Of a DNA stretch of 64,000 bases, positions 18,737 through 26,692 are shown piece after piece. A program made the translations under genes and the position numbers. Source of the stretch: Alcanivoracaceae bacterium (lineage in GTDB: Bacteria; Pseudomonadota; Gammaproteobacteria; Pseudomonadales; Alcanivoracaceae); NCBI GenBank assembly GCA_029210325.1, contig JARGPU010000002.1:124001-188000 (forward strand), in the 5' to 3' direction. The notes below the pieces were generated by a model, which worked only from the letters and a program-made list of their open reading frames with translations, searched no databases and was not told where the DNA came from. Position 1 is the first letter of the stretch; every line of letters starts with the position of its first letter.

Positions 18737-18894
18737 CATCGTTGTTGCGTGGGGCTCTGATGCTGATCGGTTCGGTATTTCCTGAAAGCCGATATCTTGC
18801 AGTTTAAGGCTCGACGATCCCTCTAAGGTAAATAGAAATTATCAATGTTGAGCATTTCGTAACAGCTTTGAGTCTTAGTATATTGAGTGTTGGT

Positions 18895-20067
18895 ATGCCG
18901 ATTAATGACATTAATCAGAAGCGCGCTTCCGGAAAGATACTACATATTGCTAGTTGGTATCCGAATCCATGGGATGGCTTAGAAGGGAATTTTGTACGCG
19001 ACCAGATTCGTGTCTTCAGACAAGAGCTGGACGCCGAAACTATTGTTGTGCAAGTCAGGACATCGGCCGGTCATTGGCCAAGGTTGCGAACAATTACACT
19101 AGATGACGGAGCGAGAGGATACTTCCTGCTGGCGGCAGTAAAGCCCGGAAAGGTGCTGGAGTGGTTGTCGAGTATTTTTCTTGTCATTGTGCTTATTAGG
19201 GAGCGGGCATGGCTATATAAAGCCTTGCATTTTCATATCGCCTATCCACTTCTGCTGCATTCTAGGCTTTGGAGAAAGATATTTAGACGACCAATTATGA
19301 TTAGTGAACATTGGTCAGCCTACCACTATAATTTTTATTTGCCGGAAAGCTCTAAAGCGTTGCTTACGCTTCGAAAGCCTTTTCAGCAAGGGGATGCCGT
19401 CTTGGTAGTGTCGAAAGCACTCCTTAGGGATATTCGTCGATTTTCTGGCTGCGATAGTTTCCCGCAATTTGTTATTCCCAATTTTGTGCCGCTTCATGGC
19501 GCTTCGGATGGGAATCAGCAGGTTCCTACGTTATTCGCCGTGAATCGGTGGCGTTCGATTAAAAGCCCGATGCCGATGTTAGAGGGGCTTGAGATGGCGG
19601 CTAGGCTGGGGGCTGAATTCAAGCTGGTTATAGGCGGCTTTGGTGAGATGATTAATGAGATGGATTCCTTCGTGCAGCTCGGCGCATTAAAAGGCCGTAC
19701 TATCTTTTTTAGCAAGATGACAAAGCTCCAGATTGCGGATCAACTTGCCGGCAGCGATGGATACCTGTTCTCTTCGGACTACGAGACATTCTCAATAGCC
19801 TGTGCGGAGGCACTTGGAGCCGGTATTCCTCTGATCGGGCCAGACATCCCCGCAATCGCGGAATATGCCAGTGACACGGAATGGGTCAAAGTAAAGTCTC
19901 GAGATGCTCAAGGGTGGAGCGTTGCGATTGCGTCCTTTCTTGATCGACATAACGCTGGTGAGTTTGCCCCTGATCTAATAGCTAAGAGGGCTGCGCAGCA
20001 CTTCTCCACGGATGTAATCCGGCGCAGATATCGTGAGGCAATGACATTCTTGGGCATCATGCGGTAG
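18895..20067 (+). CDS. GT-B glycosyltransferase (GT4 type)
   Basis: A 390-aa GT-B fold transferase. The N-terminal half has KILHIASWYPNPWDGLEGNF, typical of GT4 enzymes acting on polysaccharide intermediates. The C-terminal half has VNRWRSIKSP and the donor-binding EX7E-like region FSIACAEALGAGIPLIGPD. The track ORF starts at TTG 18868; ATG 18895 is preferred because the family N-terminus follows closely, but the choice is not firm. A 158-nt gap upstream shows no gene or clear signal. Confidence 0.82.
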   Translation: MPINDINQKRASGKILHIASWYPNPWDGLEGNFVRDQIRVFRQELDAETIVVQVRTSAGHWPRLRTITLDDGARGYFLLAAVKPGKVLEWLSSIFLVIVLIRERAWLYKALHFHIAYPLLLHSRLWRKIFRRPIMISEHWSAYHYNFYLPESSKALLTLRKPFQQGDAVLVVSKALLRDIRRFSGCDSFPQFVIPNFVPLHGASDGNQQVPTLFAVNRWRSIKSPMPMLEGLEMAARLGAEFKLVIGGFGEMINEMDSFVQLGALKGRTIFFSKMTKLQIADQLAGSDGYLFSSDYETFSIACAEALGAGIPLIGPDIPAIAEYASDTEWVKVKSRDAQGWSVAIASFLDRHNAGEFAPDLIAKRAAQHFSTDVIRRRYREAMTFLGIMR

Positions 20068-20086
20068 TTATGAAAGGTGGCAACAT

Positions 20087-20359
20087 ATGAAACCCGGTCG
20101 CCCTTTGCTCGTGCCACTGTTTCAGCAGCTTCAAGTGCCGCAGGCGGCGGATGAGGCTAATATGCATATCGGCAAGAGGCGAATCCGTACTTGTCATTAC
20201 GTCTGGATAGTCGCGGGTAACCTAGCCCGTCATATTCGTTATCGTTTCGCTCCTGATATTATCGATGAGCTGCTCAGGCTGCAGTGGTGGAACTGGAGTG
20301 AGGAAAGGCTGCGGTCTGAGGCTACCTATTTGACAAGAATCCATAGTAAACCCGCATGA
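20087..20359 (+). pseudogene. Remnant of a CatB-like hexapeptide acetyltransferase
   Basis: This 90-codon ORF matches only the C-terminal end of CatB/LbH O-acetyltransferases. IVAGNLARHIRYRFAPDIID corresponds to the family IVAGNPAxxIRYRF segment, followed by ELLRLQWWNWSEERL, equal to the conserved WWDWP ending. The left-handed beta-helix repeats that carry the active site are missing, and the first 35 residues are unrelated to the family. I therefore read it as a decayed gene. It overlaps the next gene's ATG by 4 nt, so the short peptide might still be translated. Confidence 0.6.
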
Positions 20360-21453
20360 CTACTGTTCTTATTATCTCTCCGGAGCCATGGGAAGGGCAC
20401 TTTGTCAGCAAGCATCATTATGCGATGGAGCTGGCCCGGCGGGGGCATGATGTGCTTTTCTATGGCCCTCCTGCCTTTCACAATGAAGTTCGGCTTGATG
20501 ATATTTCTGTCACCAACGGTCGTCTTCGAATATTGCATGCACCGCGAGTGGCCCCTGGGTTGCGGCGCCTTCCGCGCATTATACGACGTTTCCTTGAGGG
20601 GCGGTGGCTTGCTCGGCTAGAAAGGTTGTTGCAGCAGCGCATAGAGATAATCTGGAATTTTGAGAACTCTCGATTTTTTGACCTCGGATTTGCTGGGGAT
20701 CGTTTAAAAATCTATCAGCAGGTAGATCTGAACCAGGACTTCGAGCCAGATATAGCCGCTGCGACAGCAGATCTTTCAATAGCGATTTCCGGCCCTATCG
20801 AGAAACGTTTGGCGCCAGTAGCACAGCAACTTATTCGGATCACTCATGGATATTCGCCGCTACGGAGCAGGGTGCCTGCTCCTCTTGGTATTGATAGCAT
20901 CTTTGCAAAGTTTGGCGCCAAAGTCGTTTTGACCGGGAATCTGGATATTGCCTATCTGGATGTAGAGCTTCTGACCCAGCTCGTTAACACTAACCCGAAT
21001 GTGCAGTTTCATTTTGTCGGCTCCTATGCAACCGGGAAAGGTCTGCATGCGGCGACAGCATCTTCTGCTAACGTCGCCTTTTGGGGTAAACACCCGGCGG
21101 ATGCCCTGCCTCACTTTCTGGAACGTGCGGATGTTCTGCTCGTGGCCTATAGAGCAGACATGCATCTTGAGCAGCTGGCCAACCCTCACAAGATGATGGA
21201 ATACCTAGCCTCAGGCAGGTGTGTTCTGGCGACGCGGACTTTGGAGTATGAGGGGAGGTCAGACTTGGTGGAGATGCCAACAAGTCGGGAGGAGTATCTT
21301 CATACCTTTGCCGCGATTATCAGAAACCCTTTGGCCTGGAATACTCCAGAACTCATCGCACGTCGCCAGGCTTTCGCTCTTGATAACTCTTACTCACGTC
21401 AACTTGACCGTATTGCCGCGGCGCTCGGCTCTCGCGGTCGCTTGATTGGCTGA
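20356..21453 (+). CDS. Glycosyltransferase, GT-B fold
   Basis: A 365-aa putative GT-B transferase. It opens with TTVLIISPEPWEGHFVSKHHYAMELARRGHDV, the usual first strand and helix of this fold. The C-terminal domain has VVLTGNLDIAYLD, VQFHFVGSYATG, VAFWGKHPADALPHFLERADVLLVAYR and NPHKMMEYLASGRCVLAT, the donor-binding region. It resembles teichuronic acid TuaH-type and related family 1 enzymes. The start overlaps the acetyltransferase remnant by 4 nt. The specific linkage cannot be predicted. Confidence 0.8.
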   Translation: MTTVLIISPEPWEGHFVSKHHYAMELARRGHDVLFYGPPAFHNEVRLDDISVTNGRLRILHAPRVAPGLRRLPRIIRRFLEGRWLARLERLLQQRIEIIWNFENSRFFDLGFAGDRLKIYQQVDLNQDFEPDIAAATADLSIAISGPIEKRLAPVAQQLIRITHGYSPLRSRVPAPLGIDSIFAKFGAKVVLTGNLDIAYLDVELLTQLVNTNPNVQFHFVGSYATGKGLHAATASSANVAFWGKHPADALPHFLERADVLLVAYRADMHLEQLANPHKMMEYLASGRCVLATRTLEYEGRSDLVEMPTSREEYLHTFAAIIRNPLAWNTPELIARRQAFALDNSYSRQLDRIAAALGSRGRLIG

Positions 21454-21468
21454 CCTATAGGTTTAGTA

Positions 21469-22725
21469 ATGACCACAAAAACTCCTGTTATCATCTTTCT
21501 TTACAATCGCCTTTTTGACCCGCTAATTCAGGGGAATTTCTGGCTCTATATCGATAGCTATTTGAATGATAGTGCTAGTCAGGTACGGTTTCACGTCATT
21601 ACCTATGAAGATCCGAAGCATCCGTTAACTGACGAGCAAAAGACAATCGTAGAGCAATGGAAATCTCAAGGCATGGAGTGGACAGCGTTAAGCTGGCACC
21701 CCGGAATCGGGATAAAGCAGAAGCTGGCTGACTTGATCGCTGGATTTCGTGTTGCTCTGCGTTTGCGCTGCAGGGGCTTTCGGCACATCGTCACTCTTGG
21801 ATCTGTTGCGGGCACCTTTGCCTACTTGTACTCGATCCCTCTTAGGCTGCGTCAATTCTTGTACCAGTATGAGCCGCACTCCGAATATGCCGTTGATAAC
21901 GGGATGTGGCCGGCGAACAGCCTACAGACTCGCTTGTCCCGTTTGCTTGAGAGGCGCGCGGCACAGGGCGCTGCTGTAGTGGCTTCTGGTACTCGCTTTA
22001 TGGAGGAAAGAGTCAAGCAAGTTTGGCGCTCCCAGGCAAAGTTCGTCAAAGTCCCGACGGTAGCGAATGATCAAAAGTTTATCTTTGACTCGGAAGTCAG
22101 GAAGCGAGTTCGTACACAGCTTGGTATCACGGAAGACCAGAGTGTGCTGTTCTATCCGGGTAAGTTTGACGGTCTTTATTATGGCGATGAAACTGCATTT
22201 ATGTTCCGCTGGCTGCTCGATATGGACTCTAGTCTGCACTTTCTGATAGTGACGCCCCATGATGACGATGAGGTCCATGGGCGTTTCGATCGGGCCGGAG
22301 TGCCGCGTGATGCCTACACGATTTGCCACTCCGATTATGCCGGTATACACCCGTATTTTTTTGCCGCTGATTTTGCTGTGATTGCCGTGCCTCCCGGTCC
22401 ATCTAAAAAGTTTATATCCAACATCAAAGTGGGTGAGTATCTTTGTGCGGGGCTGCCGTATTTGATTACTCGTGGTGTTTCTGAGGATTACTTGTTCGCC
22501 GAAGAGAACGATGTTGGCGTTGTAGTAGATGATTTTACGGAGTCTGATATCAAGGCCGCCTGGCCTAAAATTCAGGACTACCTTGAGCGCGATGCAGATG
22601 AGCGGCGAAAGCACTGTCGAGATAAGGGCCTTGGCTACCGGGGCTTTGATACACTAAATCCTCGATTTCGGCATGCAATTGACATCTTGATGGGGCATGA
22701 CATGGATGAATCCTATGATCGCTAA
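21469..22725 (+). CDS. Putative glycosyltransferase, GT-B fold
   Basis: A 418-aa protein with a GT-B layout. The N-terminal domain contains PVIIFLYNRLFDPLIQGN, RHIVTLGSVAGTFAYLYSIP and FLYQYEPHSEY. The C-terminal part has VLFYPGKFDGLYYGDE, LHFLIVTPHDDDEVH and SNIKVGEYLCAGLPYLITRGVSED, the usual place for the donor phosphate contacts. It is more diverged than the other transferases in the locus, so family assignment is tentative. It sits 16 nt after the previous transferase and overlaps the next gene. Confidence 0.7.
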   Translation: MTTKTPVIIFLYNRLFDPLIQGNFWLYIDSYLNDSASQVRFHVITYEDPKHPLTDEQKTIVEQWKSQGMEWTALSWHPGIGIKQKLADLIAGFRVALRLRCRGFRHIVTLGSVAGTFAYLYSIPLRLRQFLYQYEPHSEYAVDNGMWPANSLQTRLSRLLERRAAQGAAVVASGTRFMEERVKQVWRSQAKFVKVPTVANDQKFIFDSEVRKRVRTQLGITEDQSVLFYPGKFDGLYYGDETAFMFRWLLDMDSSLHFLIVTPHDDDEVHGRFDRAGVPRDAYTICHSDYAGIHPYFFAADFAVIAVPPGPSKKFISNIKVGEYLCAGLPYLITRGVSEDYLFAEENDVGVVVDDFTESDIKAAWPKIQDYLERDADERRKHCRDKGLGYRGFDTLNPRFRHAIDILMGHDMDESYDR

Positions 22726-23707
22726 GCATCTTTTGGTAACCGGAGGGGCAGGCTCCTTTGGCCGTGCTTTTGTTGAGCATCTATTGGCCTCTTCTGACTG
22801 CCCTGAGAGGATTACAGTATTCTCTCGCGATGAGCATAAGCATTACGAAATGGCGCATCATCTTTCCCAGCACGCCAGCCGATTACGTTTTGTTATCGGC
22901 GATATCCGCGATGCGATCCGAGTAGATGAGGTTTTGGCCGGCGTTGATGTTGTTGTTCATGCTGCAGCTATGAAGCATGTGCCCGCTGCCGAGGCTAATC
23001 CCTACGAGTGTATGCGTACCAACGTAGAGGGTGCGAGGAACCTCGCAATGGCAGCAAATCGTCATGGCATCAAGAGAGTCGTAGCGCTGTCTAGCGATAA
23101 GGCGGTTTCGCCTTCTACGATCTACGGAGCGTCCAAGTTTGCCATGGAGCGTGTACTGATACAGGCCGGGCTCGCCGGTTGCACACGCTTTAGCGTGGTC
23201 CGTTACGCCAATGTATTTGCCAGTGGCGGCTCGGTTGTTCCGTTTTTTCTACGGATTAAAGAGCAGGGGTTTCTGCCTATCACCGACCCATTAATGACCC
23301 GCTTCTCAATCACTATGCAAGAAGGAATCGATCTGGTTCTGTTTGCACTAAAAGAGGGGTTGGGGGGCGAAATTGTTGTGCCTATCGCACCTTCATATCG
23401 GGTTGTAGATGTTGCCATGGCAATAGCTCCCGACGCTGAACATCGCATTATTGGTGCGAGACCAGGCGAGAAAATGCATGAGTCTATGTTTTCACTTACT
23501 GAGGCGCCTTTTGTTGTAAGGAACGGCCAGTATTATGTTGTTTTGCCGCAAAGCGGGCCGATGACGCTGGCAGATTATTGTTGTGCTGTGCCTACCGCAA
23601 ACGCTCTTGATGTTCCATTTGAGTATGAATCAGGATCAAATTCTAGGTGGTTGAATGTAGATGATATTCGTGTGCTCATTCGTAGTGTAATGGGGGTTGG
23701 GTGCTAA
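22706..23707 (+). CDS. UDP-GlcNAc 4,6-dehydratase-like protein (PseB/CapD type)
   Basis: A short-form (about 333-aa, soluble) polysaccharide SDR of the PseB/FlaA1/CapD family, which converts UDP-GlcNAc to 4-keto-6-deoxy sugars. Seen are LVTGGAGSFGRAFVEHL, VFSRDEHKHYEM, AAAMKHVPAAEANPYE, SSDKAVSPSTIYGASK (catalytic Lys/Tyr region) and TRFSITMQEGIDLV. Three ATGs are possible (22697, 22706, 22715); 22706 is best spaced from a GGGGC Shine-Dalgarno. It overlaps the preceding transferase and the following sulfotransferase. Confidence 0.85.
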   Translation: MNPMIAKHLLVTGGAGSFGRAFVEHLLASSDCPERITVFSRDEHKHYEMAHHLSQHASRLRFVIGDIRDAIRVDEVLAGVDVVVHAAAMKHVPAAEANPYECMRTNVEGARNLAMAANRHGIKRVVALSSDKAVSPSTIYGASKFAMERVLIQAGLAGCTRFSVVRYANVFASGGSVVPFFLRIKEQGFLPITDPLMTRFSITMQEGIDLVLFALKEGLGGEIVVPIAPSYRVVDVAMAIAPDAEHRIIGARPGEKMHESMFSLTEAPFVVRNGQYYVVLPQSGPMTLADYCCAVPTANALDVPFEYESGSNSRWLNVDDIRVLIRSVMGVGC

Positions 23708-24678
23708 GTTCTGGGCTGCCTTTGCATCGACTTCCATCGATTCTTCGTAATCGTTCAATTGGTTTCTGTCGAAGGGTTGGATTTACACTTGCTGGCCCAA
23801 GAAACACGCTTCGTGCTGAAGATGCCATAGTAATTTGTGCCGATCCTCGAGGTGGGTCAACTTGGCTTTATGAAATGCTGTCTCGTATTAACGGGGTGGC
23901 CGGATTGTGGGAGCCGCTACATATAGGGCAGGTAAGCCATTTTCGAAAGATTGGGTTTGGCTGGAGGCATTATATTGCAGAAAATGATTCTGTGCCGGCC
24001 GCCAGGAAAGCTTTTGAAGATCTTTTTCAAGGTCGTTGCCGCGATCCTTATATACTACATCGCACATCTTTCAATAGTTTCCGCGATGCTGAGTTGTTAC
24101 TTGTGAAGTTTTGCAGAGCAACCCAGCTTCTGCCATGGCTTAGTCGAGAGTTTGGCTTTGTACGCAGGCCTGTCCACCTTGTACGCCATCCATGCGCTAT
24201 AGTGGCCAGTCAGATTAAGTATGGCGCCTGGGACACAGTTCGTCCTGCATTTTCAGAGCAAGATATCCTGTCCGATCCTCTAATGCGGCCGTATGCTGAC
24301 GAGCTTCAACGCATTAATACTATTGAAGCTCGTCTTGCCGCAGTTTGGGCGCTGACTAATCAGGTCGCTTTGAATCACCCACAGCGTGAGCAACGGTGGT
24401 TGACTGTTAGCTATGAAGGTCTTGTTTCCAGTCCTGTTGATACTCTGTCAAGGGTATTGAGCGATTGGAAGCTTTCTTTGGATGCAGACATTGAAGAGAT
24501 TATCCTGAGGCCTAGTAAAACGACTCTTAAATCCAGTCCCATTGCACTCGGCGAGGAAATGGCCCAGCTGTCATACTGGCAAAAGTCACTTACTCCCAGT
24601 CAGATACGAAGCATTCTCGATACCGTTGAGGCTCTTGGCGTAGGGATATATGACGGCGGAGTATATCCGAGATTATGA
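23701..24678 (+). CDS. Sulfotransferase family protein
   Basis: A 325-aa protein with both halves of a PAPS-dependent sulfotransferase site: the 5'-phosphosulfate loop ADPRGGSTWLYEML (about residues 47-60) and the 3'-phosphate motif VHLVRHPCAIVASQI. These enzymes transfer sulfate from PAPS to sugar hydroxyls. Its place among glycosyltransferases implies a sulfated polysaccharide, which is known from marine bacteria but less usual in this clade. The start is GTG overlapping the dehydratase stop by 7 nt. AT-rich codon use suggests it was acquired with the central block. Confidence 0.82.
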   Translation: MLSSGLPLHRLPSILRNRSIGFCRRVGFTLAGPRNTLRAEDAIVICADPRGGSTWLYEMLSRINGVAGLWEPLHIGQVSHFRKIGFGWRHYIAENDSVPAARKAFEDLFQGRCRDPYILHRTSFNSFRDAELLLVKFCRATQLLPWLSREFGFVRRPVHLVRHPCAIVASQIKYGAWDTVRPAFSEQDILSDPLMRPYADELQRINTIEARLAAVWALTNQVALNHPQREQRWLTVSYEGLVSSPVDTLSRVLSDWKLSLDADIEEIILRPSKTTLKSSPIALGEEMAQLSYWQKSLTPSQIRSILDTVEALGVGIYDGGVYPRL

Positions 24679-24769
24679 TTGCGCCTTGTGTGGCTAGAAG
24701 CATCCAGTTCGCAGGTGTTGTTTCTGTCATCGCTTTCTCTTTGCTGTGTCATTTTCAGGATTTCCTGTT

Positions 24770-25585
24770 GTGAAGGTATCTGTCATTACCCCTGTTTTTA
24801 ATGGTGAATTTTATATTGATTCCGCGATTCAGTCGGTTATAGCGCAAACCCTCCAGGGCTGGGAGCTGATTGTCGTTAATGATGGCAGCTGCGATGGTAC
24901 TGCTGCCATTCTTGATGGATTAGATGATCCTCGTATTCGAGTAGTTCATCAGGCCAATGGTGGCGTTAGTTCCGCCCGAAATGTCGGACTCGAACTAGCG
25001 CAGGGCGAATACGTCACTTTTCTGGATGCCGATGACTGCTTGCCCCCGGATGCTCTCAGGGTTCGGTCCGCTTTTCTGGATGAGCACCCCAAAGTTGATA
25101 TTGTTAATGGTAGTGTCAATGTCATGTCCGCTGGAAAGCTGATTCGAATCTATAAGCCGGATCTCACTATTGGGCCTCTGCTGGGTCGTCTTGCAACGCT
25201 GGATGAGGGGGTTTTCTTTGGCGTGAATTACATGCTGCGGCGTGAGAAGATCCAGCTTGAGCGTTTCCCTGAGGGTGCTAGCCACTGCGAGGATGTTATC
25301 TTCTTCTTGTCGCTCGCTCATCAGGCTAACTTGATCTACGGTGCCGTCTCGGATGTTGTTTACGAGTATCGTATTCAGGCCGGTTCGGCAATGGCGAATC
25401 TTGATGGCATCGAACGCGGATATCTTGAGCTGTTAAGGCGTACTCGCGAGATGCCCCATATCAGTGATGCTATACGCAAGGTGCAGCGACACCGGGTTCG
25501 TCGAATCTTGTTTCGGTCGTGGCTGCGTCGCGCAAGGCCTCTGCGCGCCATCGCAGCGCTGGCCAAAATTTACCGTATGGCCTGA
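24770..25585 (+). CDS. Glycosyltransferase family 2 protein
   Basis: A 271-aa GT-A enzyme of family 2. It has VSVITPVFNGEFYIDSAI, VNDGSCDGT, NGGVSSARNVGLELAQGEYVTFLDADD (with the DxD metal motif) and the catalytic-base region EGASHCEDVIFF. The C-terminus is basic (RRILFRSWLRRARPLRA), probably contacting the membrane. The track ORF begins 24 nt upstream at another GTG; GTG 24770 follows an AGGA and fits the family N-terminus (MKVSVITPVFN). It is 7 nt from the next transferase. Confidence 0.86.
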   Translation: MKVSVITPVFNGEFYIDSAIQSVIAQTLQGWELIVVNDGSCDGTAAILDGLDDPRIRVVHQANGGVSSARNVGLELAQGEYVTFLDADDCLPPDALRVRSAFLDEHPKVDIVNGSVNVMSAGKLIRIYKPDLTIGPLLGRLATLDEGVFFGVNYMLRREKIQLERFPEGASHCEDVIFFLSLAHQANLIYGAVSDVVYEYRIQAGSAMANLDGIERGYLELLRRTREMPHISDAIRKVQRHRVRRILFRSWLRRARPLRAIAALAKIYRMA

Positions 25586-25592
25586 GTGCTGC

Positions 25593-26672
25593 ATGCCTAA
25601 TAGCCGGATTGTTTTTTTTACCAAGTACACTCGCGCCGGCGCCAGCAGTCGCTATCGCACCTATCAGTATCTGGATGCTTTCCGCGCAGCAGGTTTGGTT
25701 TGTGTGGTTAAGCCGCTGTTTGATGAGGCCTATCTGGCCTATAAGTATCGACATGGCAAGGCCTCCTGGTTCGGCGCTTTTTCTGCGCTTGTCGGTCGGC
25801 TTTGGGCGGTGCTAACGGTGCCGGCTCGCGCCATCGTGGTGATCGAGTACGAGTTGTTGCCCTATTTTCCGGCTGTACTCGAGCGTTGGCTGGTGTTTCG
25901 TGGTTGCCGGATGCTGGTGGACTATGACGATGCGCTGTTCCACCAGTATGACCAACATGGCAGAGCCTGGGTGCGGCGGTTTCTTGGCGGCAAGATCGCC
26001 ACGGTCATGCGACTGGCCCATACCGTAGTTGCCGGCAATCAATACCTGGCTGACTATGCAAGGCGAGCAGGTGCACGGCGAGTGGAAATTATTCCAACGG
26101 CAATCGATTTGCTTCGTTATCCACCGCGCCAGCAGGCGCATACACAGCCTGTTTTTACCATCGGCTGGATCGGCTCACCCAGTACAGCAAATTACCTGTA
26201 TGAAATCGCTCCTGCGCTGGCCCAGTTCTGCGCCCGGGTGCCAGCCTGTGTTCGGCTTGTGGGGTCAGGGCCGGTGACCTTGTCTGGCGTGCCGGTGGAG
26301 CTGGTGGCGTGGCAAGAGGAGACCGAGGTCGATGAGATATCCACTTTCGATGTCGGCATTATGCCGTTGCCAGATGAGCCATGGGCGCGTGGCAAGTGCG
26401 GATTCAAATTGATTCAGTATATGGCTTGCGCAGTTCCGGTGATTGCCTCTCCTGTTGGTGTCAACGCGCAGTTGGTTGAGCATGGGGTAAACGGCTTTCA
26501 GGCCTCGACAGCAGAGCAGTGGCTGGCGTCGCTTCACGAGCTGTATCAGGAGGTTGAACTGCGTCAACGTCTTGGTGCAGCGGGCAGGCAGCGTGTTGCG
26601 CAGCAATATTGCCTTGCAGTGACCACGCCGATCTGGCTTGGTTTGCTTGATGATGCTCGGCTGGGGCGCTGA
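25593..26672 (+). CDS. Glycosyltransferase family 4 protein
   Basis: A 359-aa GT-B transferase. The ORF track's first 43 codons overlap the preceding gene in another frame; ATG 25593 (MPNSRIVFFTKYTRAGASSR) is the credible start. The C-terminal Rossmann domain has FTIGWIGSPSTANYLYEIAP, IMPLPDEPWARGKCGFKL (donor-binding), QYMACAVPVIASPVGVN and a final YRxxV-type helix. The gene is more GC-rich than the block before it, marking the return to the background composition. It is followed 20 nt later by asnB. Confidence 0.87.
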   Translation: MPNSRIVFFTKYTRAGASSRYRTYQYLDAFRAAGLVCVVKPLFDEAYLAYKYRHGKASWFGAFSALVGRLWAVLTVPARAIVVIEYELLPYFPAVLERWLVFRGCRMLVDYDDALFHQYDQHGRAWVRRFLGGKIATVMRLAHTVVAGNQYLADYARRAGARRVEIIPTAIDLLRYPPRQQAHTQPVFTIGWIGSPSTANYLYEIAPALAQFCARVPACVRLVGSGPVTLSGVPVELVAWQEETEVDEISTFDVGIMPLPDEPWARGKCGFKLIQYMACAVPVIASPVGVNAQLVEHGVNGFQASTAEQWLASLHELYQEVELRQRLGAAGRQRVAQQYCLAVTTPIWLGLLDDARLGR

Positions 26673-26692
26673 TTGGACAGGATGATGATGGC

